From Wenjunlia vitaminophila DSM 41686 (GTDB taxonomy: Bacteria > Actinomycetota > Actinomycetes > Streptomycetales > Streptomycetaceae), in assembly GCF_000380165.1 (NCBI RefSeq), contig NZ_KB904677.1, positions 1-50,941 of the forward strand: DNA of 50,941 bases, read 5' to 3'. Within the stretch, counting starts at the first letter, position 1; each line of letters begins with the position of its first letter. Shown piece after piece: positions 25,338-32,671 of the stretch. The position numbers and the translations under genes are program-made. The notes below the pieces were generated by a model, which was not told the DNA's origin, ran no database searches, and worked only from the letters and a program-made list of their open reading frames with translations.

Positions 25338-26699
25338 ATGCGTGTCGACCCGGTCTGGAGTTCCCCAAGAGCCCGCGAGTTAGCCGCCCGGCGGCATCTC
25401 GGGGCCTTGATCCGACTTGGCCGCGAGCACCACGACTGGACGCTGGCCCTGCTCAGCTCGCGGCTCGGCTGCTCGGCGTCCACCCTGTCCCGGCTGGAGC
25501 GGAGCCCGCGCGTTGTGGATCTGGCGCTGGTTCAGCGGGCCGCCCTTGAAGTCGGAGTTCCGCATCATATCCTGGTTTCCTCCCTTGCGCCGCCCGTCAC
25601 GACAGCACCGGCGGTCACCGGAGGAACGGCAGGTCCACGCGCCGACGCCGAGGAGGCCCCGATGCGCCGCCGGACACTGATCGCCGCCACGGCAGCCGCC
25701 GGACCCACCTCACTGCTCCAGGGGCTCGACGAGGCGCTCGCCGCCACACCCGGACCCACCGCGGAGCCGGCGTCTCTGGACCACAGACTTGCCGAGGCCC
25801 GCGCCCTGTTCGACACCGGCTCGCACCAGGGTCTGCTGAGTACGCTGCCGGGGCTCATCGGCGACGCGCACGCCGCTGCGGCGTCCCGCCGCCCCCTCGA
25901 CCAGGCACGCCTGTCCACGGTCTACAGCCTCGCCTCCGCTGTGTTGGTCAAGGTCGGCGGCTACGACCGCGCTCGCCTCACCGCTGACCGGGCCCGCACC
26001 TGGGCTGAGGTTTCCGGCTCCCCCCTGGCCTCCGCGGCAGCCTCCCGGGAGCTGGCGATCGTACTGCGCCACCAGGACCAGGGCGCCGCCGCGCACCGGC
26101 TGATGCACCTTGCCGCAATCGACATGGAGGCCACCGGGCTGCGCACCGACGCCTCGGCCGCGGCCTATGCCCAGGTGCTGTGCACCCTGGCCTACACCGC
26201 CGCCCGTGGCGGCCAGCGAACCGAGGCCCTGGCGATGACCGATGAAGCCCGCCGAGCCGCCCGCCGGCTCTCGGCCGCCGCACCCCCCGGGCGCCTGTTC
26301 ACCATCACCCCGGCCGGCGTCGACCTGTACGCCGTTGGCGTGCACTGGGCACTCGGTGACGCCGGAGCAGCACTCGAGGCAGGCAAGTCCCTGAGACCCG
26401 ACCAGTTCCCCACCCCGGAGCGTCGCGCCCGGATGAGTACGGACTTGGCCCGCGCCTGGTGGGCATGGGGACGCCCCGAACAGACCACCCGCGAGTTGCT
26501 AGCCGCCTACCGGGCCAGCCCGGGCGAGGTCCGCGACCGGCCGAGCATCCGCAGCATCGTCCATGAGCTGGCCGAACGACACCCACGTGTCGCCGGCGTG
26601 CGGGAACTGACGAACGCGGTAACGCGCCCGCGACAGCGAGATGCCGCCGGGACGGTGGGGAGGCTTCCCTTTCCGGCTTCGCGTGCCAGTCGGACCTGA
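25338..26699 (+). CDS. XRE-family transcriptional regulator with TPR-like C-terminal region
   Basis: A 453-residue protein. Residues ~16-72 form a helix-turn-helix: LGALIRLGREHHDWTLALL, SSRLGCSASTLSRLERSPR. A linker follows, then a hydrophobic stretch after MRRRT (near residue 112). The rest is an alanine-rich helical array typical of the TPR-like sensor part in Streptomyces XRE regulators. The ATG at 25338 follows GGGAGGG. It is divergent from the small gene and methyltransferase, with the palindromes between, so it probably controls them and itself. The ligand is unknown. Confidence 0.82.
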   Translation: MRVDPVWSSPRARELAARRHLGALIRLGREHHDWTLALLSSRLGCSASTLSRLERSPRVVDLALVQRAALEVGVPHHILVSSLAPPVTTAPAVTGGTAGPRADAEEAPMRRRTLIAATAAAGPTSLLQGLDEALAATPGPTAEPASLDHRLAEARALFDTGSHQGLLSTLPGLIGDAHAAAASRRPLDQARLSTVYSLASAVLVKVGGYDRARLTADRARTWAEVSGSPLASAAASRELAIVLRHQDQGAAAHRLMHLAAIDMEATGLRTDASAAAYAQVLCTLAYTAARGGQRTEALAMTDEARRAARRLSAAAPPGRLFTITPAGVDLYAVGVHWALGDAGAALEAGKSLRPDQFPTPERRARMSTDLARAWWAWGRPEQTTRELLAAYRASPGEVRDRPSIRSIVHELAERHPRVAGVRELTNAVTRPRQRDAAGTVGRLPFPASRASRT

Positions 26700-26818
26700 C
26701 TCACCGTCGCTGTCATTCTGGCTGGCTGAGTGGCGCTCAGCCAGCGGAGGGCACAAACGGTGGCTGGCCAAAGCGGCCCGTCCCCGCCTGCGACGCGTGC
26801 GGACCGCCCCCCTCGCCC

Positions 26819-26847
26819 GCTCAGTGACGAGCCCGCTCAGCGACGAG
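26819..26847 (+). repeat. Direct repeat of 13 bases, period 16
   Basis: GCTCAGTGACGAG at 26819-26831 and GCTCAGCGACGAG at 26835-26847 differ by one base. They lie directly upstream of a small open frame starting at 26856 and could be a regulatory element or repeat noise. Confidence 0.6.
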
Positions 26848-26855
26848 GGGACCTC

Positions 26856-26933
26856 ATGACCGTGACCACATCCCCGACCCACCAGGCACCCCGGGCACGG
26901 CGCCCTGCCCCGCAACGGCTCCCATCGCTGTGA
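26856..26933 (+). CDS. Possible 25-residue peptide
   Basis: ATG at 26856 is preceded by GAGGGG at a normal distance, and the frame of 25 codons is Pro/Arg/Thr-rich and strongly basic in its second half. Nothing similar is recognised. It lies 156 bases after the XRE regulator and could be a remnant of a gene start, a leader peptide, or noise. The good ribosome site is the only real support. Confidence 0.25.
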   Translation: MTVTTSPTHQAPRARRPAPQRLPSL

Positions 26934-27251
26934 GCCCCGCGCACGCCCGCTGTGAGGATGCCGTGGGTTGGCTGTGACACCGGATTCGACAGAAGTCATG
27001 ATTGCCCGACTGGGCTCGAATTCTCACCTACGAGGCGATTTGACAGGTTCGCCTAGGGTCGTCACCGAGTGCGCCGATCGGAATTCCGGGTACGCCGTGG
27101 TGAAGAAGCGGCCGGGAATGCGCCAGTTCACCCGATGACGGCAGCGGGGTGAGCTGCTGTACTGCTTGACATCTGTTCTGGGGTTGCCCCGGCCCAGCGG
27201 GTTCCCCTGCGCGGTCCGGACGCATCCTGGCTCGCGCGGAAGGAGTTCCTC
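26934..27251 (+). promoter_or_regulatory. Upstream region of the propeller-IPT gene
   Basis: No gene is supported here. Base composition falls below the surroundings. TTGACA occurs at 27039-27044 and again at 27166-27171, both good -35 matches, but no clear -10 follows at 16-18 bases. GGAAGGAG lies just ahead of the ATG at 27252. Confidence 0.35.
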
Positions 27252-28697
27252 ATGTCCGCATCCGCGATTGTTGAGCGTCCTGTCGAGCCACCGGCCGAGC
27301 AAGCGATCCACATCTCCAAGGATTCCGCCTTCGTCAATGCCATGGTCGAGATCCCCGTGGGCAACGGGCCGATCGGTATCGCCCTGACTCCCGACGGGAC
27401 GCGCGGTTACGTCACCAACTTCGGCGCCAGCTCGGTCAGCGTCATCGACACCGTTACCAAGACGACGATCGCCACGATCTCCACCGGCGCCGGCCCCTGG
27501 GGGGTCGCGGTGTCCCCGGACGGGACGAAGGCGTACGTGAGCAACTTCGGTCCCGACACCGTCAGTGTCATCGACACCGCCACGAACACGGTTTCCGCCA
27601 CCATCACCGGCTTCAACAATCCCATCGACGTCGCGTTCGCCCCCGGCGGGGCGTTCGCCTACATCGTCAGCCAGGGCACGGACTCGGTGGTGAGGGTGAA
27701 CGTGGCCACCGGTGCCGTCGTGGGGACGATCCCGGTCGGCTCCCGCCCGTACAACGTCTCGATCACGAACGACGGGGCCCGGGCCTACGTGACCAACTTC
27801 GGGTCCAACACCGTCAGCGTCATCGACACCGCCACGGACACGGTCGTCGCCACCATCACCGGGGGCTTCAACCTGCCCCGGGGGATCGGGATCAGTCCGG
27901 ACGACACGCGCCTGTACGTCGCCAACTACGGGGGAGACACGGTCTCCGTCATCGACACGGCCACCAACAGCACCATCGCAACGATCCCCAGCCAGTCGAT
28001 CCCGTACTTCCTCGCCGTCGACCCCCACGGCGCGCGGGCCTATCTGACCGCGAACGGGAACAGTTCCGTGGAGGTCATCAGCCTCAGCACCAACACCGTC
28101 GTGGGGACCGTGCTGGGCTTCAACGTCCCGCAGTGGGTCACCATCAGCCCGGACGGCCAGACCCTGTACGTGGTCAACAACGGCGGCAACTCGGTCAGCG
28201 TCCTGCGGCCACCCACCAGCATCAGCCCCAACCAGGGCCCCCTCGGCGGCGGCACCACCGTCACCATCAACGGCCGCTACCTCACCGGCGCGACCGCCGT
28301 GTACTTCGGCTCCCGCAAGGCCCGAGGCTTCACCGTCCTGGACGACAACACCATCACCGCGGTCACCCCCGCGGGGAGCGGCGCCGTGCGGATCACGGTC
28401 ACGACCCCTGGAGGCACCGGCGTCCTGGGCTACTTCTACTACATCCCGCCACCCACGATCACCGACCTGTCCCCGCCGGGCGGTCCGACCTCAGGGGGCA
28501 ACGCGGTCGTGATCAGCGGGAAGTACTTCACCACGGCGACGCGGGTGGTGTTCGGCGCCACCACCATCCTCCCCACACCGGACTCCGACCTCCAGATCAC
28601 CGTGACCGCCCCGCCGGCAGCGGGACCGGGGGCCGTGGAGGTCCAGGTGGTGACGCCGGGGGGAACCTCGAACGCGGCGACGTACACCTACGCCTGA
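27252..28697 (+). CDS. Seven-bladed YncE-like beta-propeller with two IPT/TIG domains, no signal peptide
   Basis: The 481-residue protein has seven repeats of about 42 residues, each starting near a P-x-x-h-h-h-(S/T)-x-D-G motif (GPIGIALTPDG, GPWGVAVSPDG, and so on to VPQWVTISPDG) and carrying NTVSVIDTATN-like turns. Two Ig-like IPT/TIG domains follow (~320-400 and ~400-481; GPLGGGTTVTINGRYLTG and GGPTSGGNAVVISGKYF). The N-terminus has no hydrophobic stretch and no lipobox, so it is either cytoplasmic or exported by a route other than Sec/Tat. The function is not known. GGAAGGAG precedes the ATG. The repeats are also visible in the DNA, for example around 27433, 27560 and 27810. Confidence 0.85.
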   Translation: MSASAIVERPVEPPAEQAIHISKDSAFVNAMVEIPVGNGPIGIALTPDGTRGYVTNFGASSVSVIDTVTKTTIATISTGAGPWGVAVSPDGTKAYVSNFGPDTVSVIDTATNTVSATITGFNNPIDVAFAPGGAFAYIVSQGTDSVVRVNVATGAVVGTIPVGSRPYNVSITNDGARAYVTNFGSNTVSVIDTATDTVVATITGGFNLPRGIGISPDDTRLYVANYGGDTVSVIDTATNSTIATIPSQSIPYFLAVDPHGARAYLTANGNSSVEVISLSTNTVVGTVLGFNVPQWVTISPDGQTLYVVNNGGNSVSVLRPPTSISPNQGPLGGGTTVTINGRYLTGATAVYFGSRKARGFTVLDDNTITAVTPAGSGAVRITVTTPGGTGVLGYFYYIPPPTITDLSPPGGPTSGGNAVVISGKYFTTATRVVFGATTILPTPDSDLQITVTAPPAAGPGAVEVQVVTPGGTSNAATYTYA

Positions 28698-28906
28698 GGC
28701 GGGGCCCGCAAGGTCACCGCGTCACCGGGCACCGCGCGGCATGGGTCCGTACACCTGGTTCCAGGCCGCGGCCGGGCACGGGCCGGGGTCCTCCCGGTGC
28801 GGACCGGAGGGCCCGGGTGGTCCCCACGGGACCGTGGTCGGCGCCGGCCCCGTCAACGACCCGGTCGGTGGCGAGCAGTGTCCGGCCGTTCTGGCATGGT
28901 GAGCAG

Positions 28907-29404
28907 GTGCGCACACCCAGAGAAGCGGCCAGGGTCGCCGTGCTGGACCCGTCAGGGTCGGTCTTCATGCTCCGGTACGACAACGAGGAAGTCGGGGTCC
29001 ACTGGGCGATGCCCGGTGGCGGCATCGACCCTGGTGAGACGCCGCTGCGGGCGGCCGTGCGCGAGCTGCGCGAGGAGACCGGGTGGACTGACATCGAGCT
29101 CGACGGCACCGTGCTGTGCGTGTGGGAACACGACTTCACCAGGGCCGGCGTCCCCGTGCGACAACACGAACAGATCTTCCTCGCCCACGGCCCCCGCCGT
29201 GAACCGGCCGGTGACCTCGTGGCAGCCCATGCCGCGGACAAGATCCTCGCCTGGCGGTGGTGGTCACCGGACGACCTGGCCGGTGCTGCTGAACCGCTGT
29301 GGCCGCCGCAGTTGCCGGAACTGCTCACCGGCACGCGGAGGGACCCGCCGCCCGCACCGATCGAACTCGGCTACGTCCCGAACGGAAGCCGGGGTTCGAG
29401 CTGA
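28907..29404 (+). CDS. Nudix hydrolase
   Basis: A 165-residue Nudix-fold protein with a complete Nudix box, GGIDPGETPLRAAVRELREE followed by TGW (G-x5-E-x7-REUxEExGU). It would cleave a nucleoside diphosphate linked to another group; the substrate is not evident. The C-terminal WRWWSPDDL is typical of the fold. The GTG at 28907 is the first start that precedes homology (VRTPREAARVAVLD). The ribosome site is weak, so leaderless or coupled expression is possible. It stands alone between the propeller gene and the nuclease gene. Confidence 0.88.
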   Translation: MRTPREAARVAVLDPSGSVFMLRYDNEEVGVHWAMPGGGIDPGETPLRAAVRELREETGWTDIELDGTVLCVWEHDFTRAGVPVRQHEQIFLAHGPRREPAGDLVAAHAADKILAWRWWSPDDLAGAAEPLWPPQLPELLTGTRRDPPPAPIELGYVPNGSRGSS

Positions 29405-29577
29405 CCCACCCGTGTCCGCGGCGCCGGCTCCCTGGCGGGCCCCAGCGGCGGAGAGCCCCGTCCGTGGGCGCACCGCCGAGCGGGGCCGTGTGGCGCGGCA
29501 AAGGTGAGCGTCGGTCACCACAGCAGCATGCCGACATGTGCTCCGCTGCCCCGGAGCGCCACCCAGTGAGGAGAATC

Positions 29578-30516
29578 GTGGTCGAGACGGCACCCGACGG
29601 TCAGACATGGACCCTGCGGCCCGGCGATCGCATTGAGCGCAAGGTGCTGCACCGTCGGTACGGAGGGCGTACCCAAGGTGGCATCGGGCCGTCGGCGAAG
29701 ACCCCCAACGTCTTCGTCTTCACCGACCCCGTCGCTGGTGAGAAGCACGGTTACTACGACGACTGGATGCCCGACGGCTGCTTCCACTACAGCGGGGAGG
29801 GCCAGCACGGGGACCAGCGGATGGTCTCAGGCAACGCCAGCATCCTCGATCACCGGGCCGAAGGGCGGGCGCTGCGCGTCTTCCAGGGGGCGCGTGGGAC
29901 CGTGACCTACCGCGGCGAGTTCGTCGTGGACCAGGACGACCCCTGGTACGAGGCCGACGCGCCCGAGACCGATGACGGACCTCTCCGGAGGGTCATCGTC
30001 TTCCGGCTCAGGCCCGTGGACACCGAGCCACAGGAGCCGGCCACCAGGCTTGGACGTCTGCTCGGCAGCCACCCGGGGCGCGTCGAGGAACGGCCCCTGG
30101 AGCGGAACGAGACGGAAAGGGCGTTCGTCGAGCCGAACCGGGAGGCCCGTGCAGCCGAGCGTCGGGAGGCCGCACTGGTCCTGGCGTTCGCGGACTACCT
30201 GCTGGGGAAGGGACAGCGGTCCTGCCGGCACCGGATACTCCCGCCCGGCGAATCCCGCCCCCTCTTCACCGACCTGTACGCCGAGCGGCTCGGGCTGCTG
30301 GTCGAGGCGAAGGGGAGCGTCACGAGGGAGAACGTGCGCATGGCCATCGGCCAGCTCGCCGACTACGGCAGGTTCGTGGACCACACGACCCGCGCCATCC
30401 TCGTTCCGTCGAGGCCGCGAGAGGACCTGCTGTCACTCGCCATCAGCCAGGGGTGCGCCGTGATCTGGCCCGAGGGCGGGGGGTACGCGAGCACCGGTTC
30501 CGGCGTCATGCCGTAA
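29578..30516 (+). CDS. Probable modification-dependent (type IV) restriction endonuclease
   Basis: A 312-residue protein. Its N-terminal ~150 residues (LHRRYGGRTQGGIGPS, NVFVFTDPVAGEKHGYYDDW, GEGQHGDQRM, RALRVFQGARGTV) match the SRA-like domain of ScoMcrA-type enzymes, which read modified (phosphorothioate or methylated) DNA. The C-terminal part carries a PD-(D/E)xK nuclease site: Asp232 in FTDLYAE, then Glu243 and Lys245 in LLVEAKG, and Gln259 in GQLADY. Together these suggest cutting of modified foreign DNA. The GTG at 29578 was chosen for its AGGAG site; an ATG at 29536 is an alternative. It ends at a strong hairpin. Confidence 0.72.
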   Translation: MVETAPDGQTWTLRPGDRIERKVLHRRYGGRTQGGIGPSAKTPNVFVFTDPVAGEKHGYYDDWMPDGCFHYSGEGQHGDQRMVSGNASILDHRAEGRALRVFQGARGTVTYRGEFVVDQDDPWYEADAPETDDGPLRRVIVFRLRPVDTEPQEPATRLGRLLGSHPGRVEERPLERNETERAFVEPNREARAAERREAALVLAFADYLLGKGQRSCRHRILPPGESRPLFTDLYAERLGLLVEAKGSVTRENVRMAIGQLADYGRFVDHTTRAILVPSRPREDLLSLAISQGCAVIWPEGGGYASTGSGVMP

Positions 30517-30568
30517 CGCGCGGGGGCCCGCGACGGCCGGGGCGCGCGCCGTCCGCCCCTGGCCCCTG

Positions 30569-30607
30569 CTCCGGCGCACCCGCGGGGCGCCGCCGCGGGT
30601 GCCGGAG
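30569..30607. terminator. Strong hairpin after the nuclease gene
   Basis: CTCCGGCGCACCCGCGG at the left arm pairs with CCGCGGGTGCCGGAG at the right arm with one bulged G and a 7-base loop. It lies 52 bases after the nuclease stop and before the microprotein gene. Confidence 0.7.
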
Positions 30608-30677
30608 GCGATCCCGTGGGGTCGCGCGGCTCCGTGCGGTGCCACCATGGAGCCGCGACACGACGGAGGAGAGCGCC

Positions 30678-30755
30678 ATGGCCGAATGCGATCACGACTG
30701 GGTCGGGTGGAGCGGCAAGACCCGCTGCCGGAAATGCGGAGTGACCCAGGGATGA
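30678..30755 (+). CDS. 25-residue zinc-ribbon microprotein
   Basis: MAECDHDWVGWSGKTRCRKC plus GVTQG: a CxH pair and a CxxC pair give four probable zinc ligands (Cys4, His6, Cys17, Cys20). It has a strong GGAGGAG ribosome site nine bases before the ATG. Its stop overlaps the start of the APH-like gene (ATGA), so the two are translationally coupled. The function is unknown; it may be a metal-binding partner or regulator of the kinase. Such short frames are often missed in annotation. Confidence 0.65.
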   Translation: MAECDHDWVGWSGKTRCRKCGVTQG

Positions 30756-31564
30756 CCCACACGTCCTGGGCCCACCTCCCCGAGACCGTCCGCGCCGCCG
30801 TGACCGCCCGCACCGGGCCCGTCGCGGCGACGCGCCACATCCCGGACGGACTCAGCAGCGACCACGCCTCCATCCTCGCGACGGCGGCGGGCGCGGTGTT
30901 CGTCAAGGCCACGCGGAGCCCTGCCGACCACGTGCGGGAGGCCTCCGTGGCCCCGCACGTGATCGGGGTGGGCCCCCCGATGCGTTGGCACGCGCGGGCC
31001 GGCGAGTGGGACGTCATCGGGTTCGACGCCCTCACCGACGCACGCCACACCCGCCTCGCCCCCGGCTCCGCGGACTTACCCCTCCTCGCCGACCTGCTGG
31101 CCCGCAGCACCACGCTGACCGCCCCGGTGCCCCTGCCGCCCCTGGCCGAGCAGTGGGCCAGGTACGCCTCCCCCGCCGAACTCGCCCATCTGGACGGGGA
31201 CGCCCTGGTCCACGGGGACATCAACCAGCACAACGTCCTGGTCTGCCGCTCCGGCGGACGGTCCTGGCTCGTGGACTGGGCCATGGCCCGCCGGGGCCCC
31301 GTCTGGGCCGACGTCGCCGAGGCCGCGGTGCGGCTCATCGAGGACGGGCACACGGCGGACGACGCCCACGCCTGGGCCTGCCGCATCCCGGCCTGGCGTG
31401 TCGCCGACCCGGCGGCCGTGGCCGCCTGGGCGGCCGTCCGCTGCCGCCCGATCACCGCGGCCCTCGGTGAGCACGGTGCCCGACACACCACCGCGCGCCA
31501 CCGGGCGCTGGTCTCCTGCGTCACCGGCGCGGCACGCCGGCGGTCCGCCGGTCGGCGCGCCTGA
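30752..31564 (+). CDS. APH-type phosphotransferase
   Basis: The 270-residue protein has the catalytic loop ALVHGDINQHNVLV with Asp in HGD and Asn in HNV, followed by LVDWAMA as the DFG-equivalent. These are the APH/choline-kinase-type signatures. A Gly-rich loop region is not distinctive, but VFVKATR supplies the ATP-binding Lys. It would phosphorylate a small molecule or a protein; antibiotic resistance is possible but not shown. The ATG at 30752 overlaps the microprotein stop. A hairpin at 31590 ends the unit. Confidence 0.8.
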   Translation: MTHTSWAHLPETVRAAVTARTGPVAATRHIPDGLSSDHASILATAAGAVFVKATRSPADHVREASVAPHVIGVGPPMRWHARAGEWDVIGFDALTDARHTRLAPGSADLPLLADLLARSTTLTAPVPLPPLAEQWARYASPAELAHLDGDALVHGDINQHNVLVCRSGGRSWLVDWAMARRGPVWADVAEAAVRLIEDGHTADDAHAWACRIPAWRVADPAAVAAWAAVRCRPITAALGEHGARHTTARHRALVSCVTGAARRRSAGRRA

Positions 31565-31589
31565 CCGGCCCGCGACCGCTGGCGCGCGG

Positions 31590-31622
31590 GTGCCCCCGGG
31601 CCGCTGGCCGGCCCGGGGGCAC
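31590..31622. terminator. Perfect 13-bp hairpin between convergent genes
   Basis: GTGCCCCCGGGCC at 31590-31602 pairs exactly with GGCCCGGGGGCAC at 31610-31622 around a 7-base loop. The APH-like gene ends before it and the NEW3 gene ends after it on the other strand. Confidence 0.8.
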
Positions 31623-31641
31623 CTCTGCGGGTGTCCAGCCG

Positions 31642-32637
31642 TCAGGGGGCGATGGCCACGTCGAAGACGTGGACGGTCCCGTTGGCGGGCAGGACGACCA
31701 GCTCGACGGTCTTGGCGGGGTCGAGCGGGATGGAGTTGGCGAAGATGCGGTACGCGATGCCGGCGTTGCCGTACCCGTCGGGGCGGTTCCGGCCGTCGGT
31801 GGACTTGATGAGCGTCGCGCCGTGGGCGTCGGCCGGGGCGAACGACCAGTTGGGGAAGCCGAACCAGCCCGTGGTGGTGGTGCCGTCGGTGTAGTAGACG
31901 GTGGCGTTGCCGGCCGCGCCGCTGCCGACACCGGACCCGAGGAACACCAGCTTGCTCCCGTTGCCGTTCAGCGCGATGGCCTGTCCGGCGCTCGACACGT
32001 TGTTCTTGGTGCCGGCGGGCACGTTCGGCCAGGTCAGCTTGGCACCGAGGGCGTCGACCTGGGCCCCGGGGGTCAGGCCGACGTCGGCGAGCTTCTGCGC
32101 CGAGAAGCTGTTGCCCTCACCGTCGTAGTTGCCCGGCAGCGTGTTCGACTCGTCGGTGATCGCCACGTTGTTGAACGCGGCCTGGATGTTGGGCAGCGGC
32201 TCCCCGGTCTTCTGGACCCGGGTCGCGGTCGCCGTTCCCAGGCCGTCGCCGCCCTGGTAGGTCGCGGTCGCGGTGAAGGTGCGCGTCATGAAGCCAGGAC
32301 GCATCTCCGGGACCTGAATCCGGAACGTCGTCGCGGCCTCCGCACCGGTCCCCAGGGTGCCCTTCACCTCGCGGACGGGCGGCTCCACCGCCCATCCGGT
32401 GGGCCCGGCGAAGGTGACCTTGAGGTGGTGCAGGCGCTGTTCGTCGGTGTTCTTGACGGTGACCTCCACCGTCGAGATGGTCGGACCGTCGAGGTCCACG
32501 GGGGAGATGGTCACCTCGGTCCCGGGCTGCGGTTCCTCCGTGGTGGCGGCGACCGACTGGGTGGGGACGAGCATGATCATCCCCACCGCTACTCCCGCCA
32601 TGACTCTGAGGCGGTTGACCAGCCGTTGTGATCTCAC
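31642..32637 (-). CDS. Secreted NEW3/NPCBM-associated-domain protein, partner of GH109
   Basis: A 331-residue secreted protein. Its signal peptide has basic MRSQRLVNRLRV, then a hydrophobic MAGVAVGMIMLVPTQS and an AAT cleavage area. After it comes a NEW3-type domain (ISTVEVTVKNTDEQRLHHLKVTFAGP, EMRPGFMTRTFTATATYQ). A C-terminal domain of the kind found beside glycosidases follows (NVAITDESNTLPGNYDGEG, KLVFLGSGVGSGAAGN, VYYTDGTTTTGWFG). No catalytic residues are evident, so it is likely a carbohydrate-binding or accessory module encoded apart from its enzyme. The GTG at 32637 has GGAGGAAG before it. It is 34 bases downstream of the GH109 gene in the same operon. Confidence 0.7.
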   Translation of the reverse strand: MRSQRLVNRLRVMAGVAVGMIMLVPTQSVAATTEEPQPGTEVTISPVDLDGPTISTVEVTVKNTDEQRLHHLKVTFAGPTGWAVEPPVREVKGTLGTGAEAATTFRIQVPEMRPGFMTRTFTATATYQGGDGLGTATATRVQKTGEPLPNIQAAFNNVAITDESNTLPGNYDGEGNSFSAQKLADVGLTPGAQVDALGAKLTWPNVPAGTKNNVSSAGQAIALNGNGSKLVFLGSGVGSGAAGNATVYYTDGTTTTGWFGFPNWSFAPADAHGATLIKSTDGRNRPDGYGNAGIAYRIFANSIPLDPAKTVELVVLPANGTVHVFDVAIAP

Positions 32638-32671
32638 TTGCTTCCTCCGGGAAGGGTCGAAGGGGCCGTGC

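Noticed and set aside
26730-26933. 67-codon frame after the XRE regulator
   Set aside because: It has no ribosome site at its start and no similarity; only its last 25 codons have a plausible start.
27411-28220. Repeated sequence considered as a possible CRISPR-like or tandem array
   Set aside because: The repeats are in frame and encode propeller blades; spacing and divergence follow the protein repeat.
30599-30751. N-terminal extension of the APH-like kinase
   Set aside because: It overlaps the microprotein in another frame and lacks similarity; the ATG at 30752 is coupled and fits the family.
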